This document shows positions 8,231 to 16,468 of a DNA stretch of 64,000 nt, piece after piece. The stretch lies in the NCBI GenBank assembly GCA_014879845.1, contig JACSRI010000129.1:1-64000 (forward strand), written 5' to 3'. The notes under the pieces are model-generated. The model was given only the letters and a program-made list of their open reading frames with translations. It did not search any database and had not been told where the DNA came from. The translations under genes and the position numbers were made by a program. The DNA is from Opitutaceae bacterium. Its GTDB lineage: Bacteria; Verrucomicrobiota; Verrucomicrobiia; Opitutales; Opitutaceae. The stretch's first letter is position 1; every line of letters begins with the position of its first letter.

Positions 8231-9133
8231 ATGGACGACTGGCTGAACTACCACCACCTGCGCTACTTCTGGACCGTGGCGCGCGAGGGCGGCCTGCGGC
8301 AGGCCGCGGAAAAACTGCATGTCTCCCAGCCCTCGATCTCCGCGCAGATCCGCGAACTCGAGGATACGCTCGGCGAGAAACTCTTCCGGCGCCAGGGCCG
8401 GTCCAACGTGCTCACCGACGCCGGCCAGATCGCGCTGCGCTACGCCGACGAGATCTTCGCGCTCGGCCGCGAGCTGACCAACGCGATCAAGCAGCGCCCG
8501 TCCGCGCAGGCCCTGCGCCTGCACGTGGGCGTGGCCGACTCCGTGCCCAAGCTCGTGACCCACGAGATCCTCAAGCCCGTGTTCACCCTGCCGCGCACGG
8601 TCCACGTGATCTGCCGCGAGGGAAAGATCGAGGACCTGCTCGCCCAGCTCGCCGCGCACCGCCTCGACATCGTGCTGGTCGACGAGCCGGCCTCGAGCAG
8701 CCATCGCATCCGCGTGTTCGACCACAAGCTCGGCGAGTCCGGCATCACCTTCTTCGCCACCGCGGCGCTCGCGACACGCCTGCGCCGGGGTTTTCCGGGC
8801 TCACTGCAGGACGCGCCGGCGCTGCTGCCAGCGGAATCGACCGCGCTGCGGCGCTCGCTGGAGAAGTGGTTTCTCGAGATCGGCGTGCGGCCGCAGGTCG
8901 TGGCCGATTTCGAGGACGCCGCGCTCATGAAAGTGGTCGCCGCCGAGGGGCGGGGGTTCATCGCACTGCCCTCGGTCGTGTCGGACGAGGCGAGCGCGCG
9001 CTTCGGCCTGCGGGCGATCGGCGAGAGCGACCGTTGCCGCGTGGAGTTTCACGCCATCACCGCGGAGCGCCGCATCACGCACCCGGCCGTGAATGTCATC
9101 ACCGAGGAAGCACGCGTGCTCTTTGGCAAGTAG
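8231..9133 (+). CDS. LysR-family transcriptional regulator (NhaR-like)
   Basis: This 300-aa regulator has an N-terminal winged helix-turn-helix (HHLRYFWTVAREGGLRQAAE then LHVSQPSISAQIRELEDTLG) and a LysR substrate-binding domain from about residue 90. The FWTVAREGGLRQAAEKLHVS wording is typical of the NhaR branch, which senses Na+/pH in enterobacteria; the ligand here is unknown. AGGAA 3 nt before ATG is the likely RBS and forms a small inverted repeat with TTCCT (8214-8218). Divergent orientation from the protease/HPF/TerC group suggests that it regulates that group, itself, or the MFS gene 48 nt downstream. Confidence 0.93.
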   Translation: MDDWLNYHHLRYFWTVAREGGLRQAAEKLHVSQPSISAQIRELEDTLGEKLFRRQGRSNVLTDAGQIALRYADEIFALGRELTNAIKQRPSAQALRLHVGVADSVPKLVTHEILKPVFTLPRTVHVICREGKIEDLLAQLAAHRLDIVLVDEPASSSHRIRVFDHKLGESGITFFATAALATRLRRGFPGSLQDAPALLPAESTALRRSLEKWFLEIGVRPQVVADFEDAALMKVVAAEGRGFIALPSVVSDEASARFGLRAIGESDRCRVEFHAITAERRITHPAVNVITEEARVLFGK

Positions 9134-9180
9134 CGCCGCGAGCGCGCGCCCGCGGCGGATTGCCGGTTGAGTTTGCGCCG

Positions 9181-10515
9181 GTGGCTGCCTTCATCGGCGC
9201 GCGTGACCTCCCCACTCCCGGACGGACCTGGCCTGCGCTCTCCGAACACCGCTGGCTGCGCTTTGCCGCGTTCACCCTCTTCTACCTTTGCCAGGGATTC
9301 CCGATCGGGCTGACCTCGCTCGCGTTTCCGGCATGGCTGACCGGGCAGGGATTCTCACCGGCGGAGGTCGCCGGTTTCGTGGCGACAGTGACGATGCCGT
9401 GGGGGCTGAAGCTCATCGCCGGCCCGTTCATGGACCGCTTCGCGTTTCCCGCCATGGGCCTGCGGCGCCCGTGGGTCATCGGCGCGCAGTCGCTCATGAT
9501 CCTGACCGGCCTGTCGCTCGTGCTGCTCCACGACGCGCGAGCGCAGCTCGTGTGGCTCACCGCCCTCTGCACGCTGCTCAACACCTGGGCCGCGATGCAG
9601 GACGTCGCGGTCGACGGCATGGCGGTGACGGTGCTGCGCGACGACGAACGCGGCCGGGCCAACGCGTTCATGGTCGCGGGCCAGGTGGCCGGATACTCGG
9701 CGACCGGCTGGCTCTCTGTGAAGTTGCTCAACACCTACGGCATCCCGGCCGCGGGCCTGCTTACGGCCGGCGCGGTCGGCTGCGTCGGCGCCATCGCGCT
9801 GCTCGCGCGCGAACGGCCCGGCGAGCGCCTGCTCCCCTGGAGCGCGGGTCACGCGCACCCGGACGCGCCCGTGCCCGAGCGCAACACACGTCGCCTGCTC
9901 GTCGACACCGTCCGCCTGCTGCTGCTGCCGATGAGCCTCGTGCTCGTCGGCGTCGAGGCGAGCTACCGCATCCTCGAAGGCATCTGCATGGTCTGGCATC
10001 CCGAGGTGGCGATCACGCAGTTCGGCTACAGTGACGAGGCGTATTCCCAGTGGACCTCGACCACCTCGGCCGTCGCGGCAGGCGTCGGGTTGCTCATGGG
10101 CCCGGTCATCGACCGTATCGGCGCGCGGCGCGGCATCTTCGTCGGCCTGCTCTGCAACGCGGCGCTCTACGTCGTCCTGCGTTTCTCGATTCCCGCGCTC
10201 GCGCACCCGGCCTTCGCCATCGGCATGCTCGCCGGCACACAGCTCGGCTCGCAGTGGATGTTCATCTCCACCGTCTCGCTCTTCATGAACGTCTGCGGCG
10301 TCCGCATCGCCGCCACGCAGTTCGCGATCTACATGGCGCTCTCCAACCTCGCCCGGTCCGGCGGCGCCCGGCTGTATCCGGAATTTCGTGCCTGGCTTGG
10401 TCCCGAATCGATCTACGTCGTGATGATTGTCGGGTACCTGCTCGGCGTCGCCATCCTCGCGTTCTTCAACCTGAAGCGACACCGCGACACCCTGGCCCGC
10501 CTCGGCGAGGCCTGA
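9181..10515 (+). CDS. MFS transporter, AmpG-like
   Basis: This inner-membrane permease of about 444 aa has ten to twelve hydrophobic segments. FTLFYLCQGFPIGLTSLAFP, FVATVTMPWGLKLIAGPFMD and MQDVAVDGMAV match the AmpG/PAT (peptide-acetyl-CoA transporter) branch, whose members import anhydromuropeptides or related compounds; the substrate here is not known. The start is uncertain. GTG 9181 gives a short cytoplasmic tail before the first helix, and TTG 9160 is in frame. It follows the LysR gene by 47 nt on the same strand and is convergent with the dehydrogenase gene 11 nt beyond its stop. Confidence 0.87.
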   Translation: MAAFIGARDLPTPGRTWPALSEHRWLRFAAFTLFYLCQGFPIGLTSLAFPAWLTGQGFSPAEVAGFVATVTMPWGLKLIAGPFMDRFAFPAMGLRRPWVIGAQSLMILTGLSLVLLHDARAQLVWLTALCTLLNTWAAMQDVAVDGMAVTVLRDDERGRANAFMVAGQVAGYSATGWLSVKLLNTYGIPAAGLLTAGAVGCVGAIALLARERPGERLLPWSAGHAHPDAPVPERNTRRLLVDTVRLLLLPMSLVLVGVEASYRILEGICMVWHPEVAITQFGYSDEAYSQWTSTTSAVAAGVGLLMGPVIDRIGARRGIFVGLLCNAALYVVLRFSIPALAHPAFAIGMLAGTQLGSQWMFISTVSLFMNVCGVRIAATQFAIYMALSNLARSGGARLYPEFRAWLGPESIYVVMIVGYLLGVAILAFFNLKRHRDTLARLGEA

Positions 10516-10526
10516 GGCCGCTGCGG

Positions 10527-11360
10527 TCAACGCCCGCCCACGACCTTCATCAGCGCGGAGAAGTCCTCGTCGGCGAATCCGGCCCGCGCCGCGGCTGCGA
10601 GCGCCTCGCGCACGGCGTCGAGCACCGGCATGTCGGTGCAGCCGTTCATGGCCGAGGCGAGCCTCATGTCCTTGAGCATGTGCTTCACCGAGAACTGCGG
10701 GGCGTAGTCGCCGGCGCGCAGCTTCGGCTCCTTGAGTTTGGTCACGCCGGAGTAGCTGACGTTCTTCCCGATCGCACCGAAGAAGATGTCGTCGGTGATG
10801 CCGGCGCGTCGCGTGATGGTCAGCGCCTCGCACAGCGCCTGCATCTGCGCGGCGATATTGAGGTTCATCGCGAGCTTGAGCGTGGCCGCCTGCTTATGGT
10901 CGCCCACATGCAGACGCGTGGCCGAGACGAGCGCGAGCACCGGCTCGAGTTCGGCAACGAGCGCCGCGTCGCCGCCGAGATAATACACGGTCTGCCGCTG
11001 CTCGGCCGCGGGCTTGCTCCCGGTAAACGGCGCCTCGAGGTAGCGCGCGCCGCGCTCCAGCACCATCGTGCGAAAGGCATCGCTGCTCGCCGGGTCGATC
11101 GTGCTCGATTGCACGACGATCTTGCCCGGCCCGAGCGCGGGCAGGATGGACTCGATCACACCGCGCACAGCCGGCGGATCGGCCACGACGATTTGCACGA
11201 TGTCGGCGACGCGGGCCACATCGATGGCCGCGAGTTTCCACTGCGGAAACTCCGGCTGCGGCGTGCGATTCCACGCCCCGGCGAGGATCCCCGCCACGTG
11301 ATAATGGCGCGCCCACACGCCGCCGATGATGCCCAGTCCGAGGACGCCGATGGTCTGCAT
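10527..11360 (-). CDS. NAD(P)-dependent oxidoreductase of the 3-hydroxyisobutyrate dehydrogenase family
   Basis: This 277-aa beta-hydroxyacid dehydrogenase has a Rossmann motif IGVLGLGIIGGVWARH at the start, VVQSSTIDP and EAPFTGSKPAAEQRQTVYY in place of the usual substrate-binding DAPVSGG region, and KLAMNLNIAAQMQALCEAL, which contains the catalytic Lys/Asn. The all-alpha C-terminal domain ends LMKVVG. Such enzymes oxidise 3-hydroxyisobutyrate, tartronate semialdehyde or glyoxylate-type substrates, and the altered ...TGSK... motif does not fix which. The start is ATG 11360; 18 nt of upstream in-frame sequence is unlikely to be translated. Confidence 0.88.
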   Translation of the reverse strand: MQTIGVLGLGIIGGVWARHYHVAGILAGAWNRTPQPEFPQWKLAAIDVARVADIVQIVVADPPAVRGVIESILPALGPGKIVVQSSTIDPASSDAFRTMVLERGARYLEAPFTGSKPAAEQRQTVYYLGGDAALVAELEPVLALVSATRLHVGDHKQAATLKLAMNLNIAAQMQALCEALTITRRAGITDDIFFGAIGKNVSYSGVTKLKEPKLRAGDYAPQFSVKHMLKDMRLASAMNGCTDMPVLDAVREALAAAARAGFADEDFSALMKVVGGR

Positions 11361-11432
11361 GGCGCGACGTTCACCCACCTCGCCGCGCGCCGCCAGTGAG
11401 AAACGGCGCGCGGAGCCGATGGCGGCGACCGC

Positions 11433-12899
11433 TCAGGAACCGGCCGGCCGGTGCGAGCGGGCGTTTCTTCCGCCGTGCCACCATTCCATGTGGCGCGCAT
11501 GCGTCTCGAGGTAGGCGCCCGGCGCAAACTTCGTGTCGTAGAAGCCGAGGTCGAGATGGTGCGCCTGCAGGTAGGTGAGGATGAAGATCGCGGGCACCGT
11601 GCCCGGAAACTTGCCCCACTTGTCGAAGATGTACTGCGCCTGCGTGGCGACACAGTCCTGGAAATGCGCGTCGTGCATCTGCGCGCTCGAGCGGACGCGT
11701 GAGCTCTCCTTCCACGGCCCGGGCGTCTTCGGGTTGAACGGGCCGCCGGAGCCGAACTTGCGCTGCACCATCGCCGCGACCGCCGCACGCATGTCGGGAA
11801 AATGCGGAGGGCAATATCCCTCGAACACGCCGGGGCGGCCGGTGACATGCGGCAGCACCCAGTCGTCGCGAGTCTGATACTGGAAACCGAGACCCGGCAC
11901 CTCGGGATTGCCGCTCGCGCCGAGCACGCTGTACCGATCGAGTCCGTCGAACATCCAGCCGCCCAGGCCCATGGCCTGCAGCATGAGCATGCCGGCGTAA
12001 CACGCGGTCGAGACCTCGGCCGTCGCCTCGGTCAGCGCATACTGCTCGACGAAGGTGAGCGGGTATGGGTGGTCGACGTCGACCAGGTCGCGGAACTTCT
12101 CCATGCCCGGGATCTTCTCGCCGTGCACGTCGTTGAAAATGCAATACCCATTCTGCACGAGGAACGCGAGGATGAGCAGGGTATGCTGCGCGATGTCGGC
12201 CACCGGGATGAGCAGCGTGCTGCCGGGACGATTCACGCACCAGGTGTTGTGTCCCTCCATGTACGGTTCCTCGGCGGGGAGGTGGAGACGACCGTCGGAG
12301 AGCTTGCGCACGCGGGACTTGTGCGCGGCGAGCCACGCGTGGAGATCGAACGAGCCGTCCGGACCCGGCTCGACCAGCGCGGGCGCGTCGCGCGTGGGCA
12401 GGAAATAGAGACCCGAGTCGTCCGTATAGAAGAACTCCGTGGTGTGAAACCCCGCCGCCGAGGGGAAGGTGCGTCCGCCGGCCGCGGCCGAGTAGTTCGC
12501 GAGATGCGGGGCGTAGCGCTTGTTGCGGTTGATCATGTGGTGCCAGCCGGTGTTTCCAGTCGCCGCAGTGAGCACGAGCATCTGCTCGAGATCGTCGAGC
12601 GGCAGCGCGGGCTCGGTGGACGCGTAGGCAAGCGGCCCGTCGGGCAGTTCTGTGCCGACGGAAAACCGTCGCGCGCGCCGGCCGACCAGCGCCTCGATGA
12701 GCGGAAACTTCGCCGCCTCCTCGAGGCCACGTGGTATGTCACGACGGTGGTCGAGACGGATGCGGCCGCGGTGCTTGAGCTGTTCGCCGGCGGCCTGGAG
12801 CCGCACACCGGAGAGGACGGTGCCGGCGCCGACCATGAGCGCGCCGAGCAGGCGACGCCGCGTGAGGGAGGAGAAGGGGGACGATTCGCGCGTATTCAT
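11433..12899 (-). CDS. Tat-exported protein with nitroreductase-like features
   Basis: The 488-aa protein begins with a twin-arginine signal (LTRRRLLGALMVGAGTVLSG, residues 12-31). The mature part resembles the nitroreductase/SagB fold: RRARRFSVG near residue 75, PLDDLEQMLVLTAATGNTG near 120, RTFPSAAGFHTTEFFYTDDS near 150, and a later helix-rich part (STACYAGMLMLQAMGLGGWM) similar to the flavin-binding half. Tat export would fit a folded, cofactor-loaded enzyme in the periplasm. The length is about twice that of a simple nitroreductase and the C-terminal 150 residues are unfamiliar. Function is otherwise unknown; the fold call is by eye only. Confidence 0.6.
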   Translation of the reverse strand: MNTRESSPFSSLTRRRLLGALMVGAGTVLSGVRLQAAGEQLKHRGRIRLDHRRDIPRGLEEAAKFPLIEALVGRRARRFSVGTELPDGPLAYASTEPALPLDDLEQMLVLTAATGNTGWHHMINRNKRYAPHLANYSAAAGGRTFPSAAGFHTTEFFYTDDSGLYFLPTRDAPALVEPGPDGSFDLHAWLAAHKSRVRKLSDGRLHLPAEEPYMEGHNTWCVNRPGSTLLIPVADIAQHTLLILAFLVQNGYCIFNDVHGEKIPGMEKFRDLVDVDHPYPLTFVEQYALTEATAEVSTACYAGMLMLQAMGLGGWMFDGLDRYSVLGASGNPEVPGLGFQYQTRDDWVLPHVTGRPGVFEGYCPPHFPDMRAAVAAMVQRKFGSGGPFNPKTPGPWKESSRVRSSAQMHDAHFQDCVATQAQYIFDKWGKFPGTVPAIFILTYLQAHHLDLGFYDTKFAPGAYLETHARHMEWWHGGRNARSHRPAGS

Positions 12900-12941
12900 A
12901 GGTTGGATGAGTGAGGGTGCGTGGTCCGGGTCGGGCGACGC

Positions 12942-14024
12942 TCAGGCCGCGCGCAGGCGGTAGAAACGGAAGAGCTGGTTCGGAATGTCCAAGACTTCGC
13001 AGGAACCGAAGCCGGTCGCCTGCGCGAGCCGGCGCACGGTCGCGGGCCGGATGACCGTGCCGACGGGTCGCGCCCGCACGCCGTCCATGCCCACCGGCAG
13101 GCAATGGCTGATGCTCCAGCCGTACATCATGCGCTCGATGTCGTCGCCCGGGGCGGAAAACTCCTCCGCCACCCGCTCGTCGGCGATGAAGAGCGAGCCG
13201 CCCGGTGCCAGCGCCGCGCGCATGGCGGCGAGCGCCTCGTCCGGGTGAGCCATGTCGTGCAGGGTCTCAAGCAGCGTGATGAGGTGGAACGGACCGTCGG
13301 CCGTGAGGGCGGCCCCGTCGGCGCAGACGAAACGCACGCGCACACCGGCCGCCGCGGCGTTTTTCACCGCATCGCGGATCGACGCCTCATCGAGGTCGAA
13401 ACCCACGACCTCAGCGTCTGGATACGCGCGGGCCAGCGCGATGGTCGACCAGCCGGCGCCGCAGCCGACGTCGGCGATACGCCGCCCGGGCTCGCGCAGC
13501 AGGGTCTCGTGCAGGTCGGGCACCCCCGGCAGCCATACGCCCGTGAGGTCGCTCACGAATGCAGGGCGGTTGATCCCGCCCTGCCCGTAGCGGAAGTCCG
13601 CGCCAAACTCGGCATAGGGCACGCCGGCGCCGGTGCGGTAGGCCTCGACCACACGCGGCAGGGCACGCGCCACACCCACCATCATATGGGCGAACGGCGC
13701 AATATGGGCAGGATGCTCCTCGTCGGCGAGCACGCCGACATAGTCGTCAGGCAGCCGATAGGTGCGGGCCGCATCGTCGGTCGCCTCGCGATCGACGACG
13801 AGAAAACCCGCGACAGCCTGCTGCTCGAGCCACTCTCGGGCGTAGCGCGGCGCGATGCGGGCGTGATCGGCGAGTCCGGCCGGGTTGAGCGATCCGTGCT
13901 CGTGGAGCGTGCGGTAGAGGCCGAGGGTGCGGCCGAGATAGACGCCGAACAGCTCGAGGGTGCCGATGGCGGACTGGAAAAGGCGCTCGGTGATGGCGTC
14001 CTGGGGGGCGTGCGCGACACACAT
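12942..14024 (-). CDS. SAM-dependent methyltransferase with N-terminal winged-helix domain
   Basis: This 360-aa protein has an N-terminal helical/winged-helix region (residues 1-100, including a LGLYRTLHEHGSLNPAGLAD type helix-turn-helix). A class I methyltransferase domain follows, with motif I RRIADVGCGAGWSTIALA near 190, VVGFDLDEASI, CADGAAL, and ITLLETLHDMAHPDEALAAM followed by LAPGGSLFIADE. This is the layout of small-molecule O-/N-methyltransferases and of a common uncharacterised family; the substrate is unknown. The start is ATG 14024; the 240 nt of open frame upstream has unrelated composition. It lies 42 nt upstream of the Tat-protein gene and may be co-transcribed with it. Confidence 0.85.
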   Translation of the reverse strand: MCVAHAPQDAITERLFQSAIGTLELFGVYLGRTLGLYRTLHEHGSLNPAGLADHARIAPRYAREWLEQQAVAGFLVVDREATDDAARTYRLPDDYVGVLADEEHPAHIAPFAHMMVGVARALPRVVEAYRTGAGVPYAEFGADFRYGQGGINRPAFVSDLTGVWLPGVPDLHETLLREPGRRIADVGCGAGWSTIALARAYPDAEVVGFDLDEASIRDAVKNAAAAGVRVRFVCADGAALTADGPFHLITLLETLHDMAHPDEALAAMRAALAPGGSLFIADERVAEEFSAPGDDIERMMYGWSISHCLPVGMDGVRARPVGTVIRPATVRRLAQATGFGSCEVLDIPNQLFRFYRLRAA

Positions 14025-14131
14025 GGTGAGGAAGGTTGGAGAATGGACGTGTTGTTCATTCTCTTGGGCGTGAGTCCGGGCCTCACAGTGTGAGTCCGGA
14101 GACCTTCCGACCGGGCCGATCGGCCCCCCGC

Positions 14132-16015
14132 CTACACTTCCCAGTCGGTCGGGCGCTCGGGGCTGTAGCGGCAAAAGACGCCGGTCTGCAGCGAGTTCGC
14201 GAGATGCCGTCCCAGGGTCGGATGCGCGGCGCCGATCTTCTTCACGGCGTTGCGTATCCGCCAAGTCACGGCGGAGCGGGCGCGCTCGGCGGGGTCACCG
14301 AGCTTGCGCGACCGTCCACCGAGCCCGGTGGCGCGACCGATCTCCGACACGAGCGCATCGAGCTCGGCCTGCGCACGAGCGGCGCGGCCGGGATCATTGG
14401 CGTCGGACGCCTCCTCGATCTCCGCTCGCAACTCCGAGATGCGCGCCTGGTACTCCCGGCGGGCGCGCTCGTCGAGCATCTCGCTGCCGGCGGCCGCGCC
14501 ACTCGCATCCTCGCGGCCCGCGAGCGTCATGCAGTGAAACTCCTCGCCAGGATGCCCGAGTAGGTGGGCGATGTCGCAAAAACCCTTCAGCTCCGGCATC
14601 TGCACGGCGTTCTTTTCGTAGCAGAGCATCCAGAGCGCGCCCTCGCGGCGGAACATGTTCGCGATCGGCCACGGGCGCACCGTCGGCACCGCCTCGGCCG
14701 CCTCCGCCGCATCGGGCTCGCCGGTCGTCGCGCGCACCGCGACAGCCGCGTCGCCCCGCATGGCCCGCGCCCGGCGGAGTCCCTCGAGAAGGTGCTGGAG
14801 TCCCTCCTCGTGGCGGAAGGGATTCACGTGGCAGAGCCAGGCGACCGGCTCCAGCGGATCGCGCGACCGTCCCGGGGCGATGCGCTCGGCGAATGTCTGG
14901 TCGAAGAGCTCGAGCATGGCGACAGCCTGCTCCGGCTGGCCGAGGTAGGCGTGCGCCGCAGCGAAGTAGGCGGGCAGGTCGGTAAACCCTGTGGGCGAGC
15001 ACCGCGCGCCGATGCGCAGGCACCGCTCGTAATCGCGCACGATGAAGTAGGTGGCGGCCGCATACGGGTACTGCCACGGCGGGCAGAGCGGGTTGAGATC
15101 GAGGCCGCGCTCGACCATCGACACCGCCAGCTCGTGATCGCCCTGATACGCGACGTAGAGCGCGAGCTGGATGAGCGTCTCGGCGTCGTTGGGCGCGAGG
15201 GCGAGCGCGCGCTGAAAGTGGTGCTGGGCCAGCTCGTGGCGCCGGCGGTACTGCTCGATGCGTCCGAGGATGACCTGCATGATCTGGTCGTGCGGATCGA
15301 GCGCCTCGGCGCGGCGCGCGTGCTCGAAGGCGAGCCGCTCCTTCTCGCCCCAGGTCGACCAGAAGTCGCAGCTCCATTCGTTGAAGTAGGAGAGCGAGAG
15401 ACCCGCGTGTCCGCGGGCAAACTGCGGGTCGATCTCAAGGGCGCGCTGAAACATCGCGCGCGCCTCCTCGTCGGCCGCCAGGTTGCCCTGCAGCAGGCAC
15501 TCAAACCCCCGCAGCCAGATCTCGTAAGCCGCGAGCGCGGTGATCGACCGCCGGCGCGCGACGGCGAGGTGCTGCTGGTCGAGGCGGGCGTTGAGCGCAT
15601 TGGCCACGCGCGCGGTGATTTCATCCTGGATACTGAAGACCTCCTCGCCGGGGCGGTCGTAGCGATCGGCCCAAAGTTGCTGGCCGGTGCGGGCGTCGAC
15701 GAGCTGCGCACCGACGCGGATGACCTGTCCGGAGCGACGCACGCTCCCGGAGACCAGATAGTCGCTCTCGGCTGGCGCGGACGCCGGTGCATCGGCCAGG
15801 CCGCCAGCCGCGATCGACTCGGAGGAACGCGCCGCCAGCACGCCGAGGGCGGGAAACCTCGCCAGCTCGGTGATCATGTCCTGTCGGAAGCCGCGCGCGA
15901 GACGCTCGTCCTCAGGCGTGCCGCCGAGGTTTTCAAATGGCAGCACCGCGATCCGTTTCGCGTAAGGTCGGATCTCGGACGGAGCGACTGTTGTCGGTGG
16001 TGACGGGGGGGTCAT
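14132..16015 (-). CDS. TolB/FlgO-like domain, TPR protein with AfsR-type C-terminal domain
   Basis: The 627-aa product has three parts. Residues about 18-140 form the TolB-like N-terminal domain common in adenylate-cyclase and TPR regulators (RIAVLPFENLGGTPEDERLA ... YLVSGSVRRSGQVIRVGAQL). Residues about 150-420 contain tetratricopeptide-like repeats (RALEIDPQFARGHAGLSLSY; RALALAPNDAETLIQLALYV). Residues about 480-627 match a domain seen at the end of AfsR/LuxR-type regulators and large ATPases: GFCDIAHLLGHPGEEFHCMT, then a helical stretch rich in RAARAQAEL, then RIRNAVKKIGAAHPTLGRHL. No nucleotide cyclase, winged helix or ATPase is attached, which is unusual. It has no signal peptide and is probably cytoplasmic. 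The start is ATG 16015; the open frame upstream to 16234 is Arg/Gly-rich and not family-like. Confidence 0.8.
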   Translation of the reverse strand: MTPPSPPTTVAPSEIRPYAKRIAVLPFENLGGTPEDERLARGFRQDMITELARFPALGVLAARSSESIAAGGLADAPASAPAESDYLVSGSVRRSGQVIRVGAQLVDARTGQQLWADRYDRPGEEVFSIQDEITARVANALNARLDQQHLAVARRRSITALAAYEIWLRGFECLLQGNLAADEEARAMFQRALEIDPQFARGHAGLSLSYFNEWSCDFWSTWGEKERLAFEHARRAEALDPHDQIMQVILGRIEQYRRRHELAQHHFQRALALAPNDAETLIQLALYVAYQGDHELAVSMVERGLDLNPLCPPWQYPYAAATYFIVRDYERCLRIGARCSPTGFTDLPAYFAAAHAYLGQPEQAVAMLELFDQTFAERIAPGRSRDPLEPVAWLCHVNPFRHEEGLQHLLEGLRRARAMRGDAAVAVRATTGEPDAAEAAEAVPTVRPWPIANMFRREGALWMLCYEKNAVQMPELKGFCDIAHLLGHPGEEFHCMTLAGREDASGAAAGSEMLDERARREYQARISELRAEIEEASDANDPGRAARAQAELDALVSEIGRATGLGGRSRKLGDPAERARSAVTWRIRNAVKKIGAAHPTLGRHLANSLQTGVFCRYSPERPTDWEV

Positions 16016-16468
16016 CGCAGACAGCGCGGATGCTGCACGTCCGGACCCAACGTGCAACCCCGCGGCGCGGTCTCGCCCCGATTGGCCCGACAACGGGTGG
16101 CAGCCAGGTCGGACACCTCCGGCACGGCGGCGGCCGGGCTCGTCGTCGGGAGAGGCGACCGCACCTTGGCCCGGAGTCGACGACCGTCGCCTGGAGGCCA
16201 CCGCGCCCCCGTCCGCGACGAGCCTGCCACCCATGCGACACGCCCTCCGCGCGACCCGATCCTTGACCCCGCACCAGGCCGGCGTAAAACCACCACACTC
16301 CCCATGCCCTGACGCCGGCCTCGCGATGGCGACCGGTGCGCTGGAGGGAAAAGTCGTCGCACGACGTCGCGGCGTCTGCCGTTCATGCGCGTGTCGTGAC
16401 TATGCCACGACACCGACCTTTCCCGGCAGGCAGCGAAGTCGTCCCTCGTACCGGCCCCTCCTCCACCC
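16016..16468. promoter_or_regulatory. divergent 453-nt intergenic region with two GTCGT/ACGAC palindromes
   Basis: The region separates the TPR gene (minus) from the patatin gene (plus). It contains GTGTCGTG (16391-16398) and CACGACAC (16406-16413) around ACTATGC, and a smaller GTCGT-CGC-ACGAC at 16353-16365. The two share the GTCGT/ACGAC half-site about 40 nt apart, as expected of an operator pair. The rest is GC-rich with long open frames on both strands and no credible gene. Confidence 0.4.

Noticed and set aside
8866-9180. Upstream extension of the MFS transporter inside the LysR gene
   Set aside because: That part is the out-of-frame reading of LysR; transporter-like sequence starts only after 9181.
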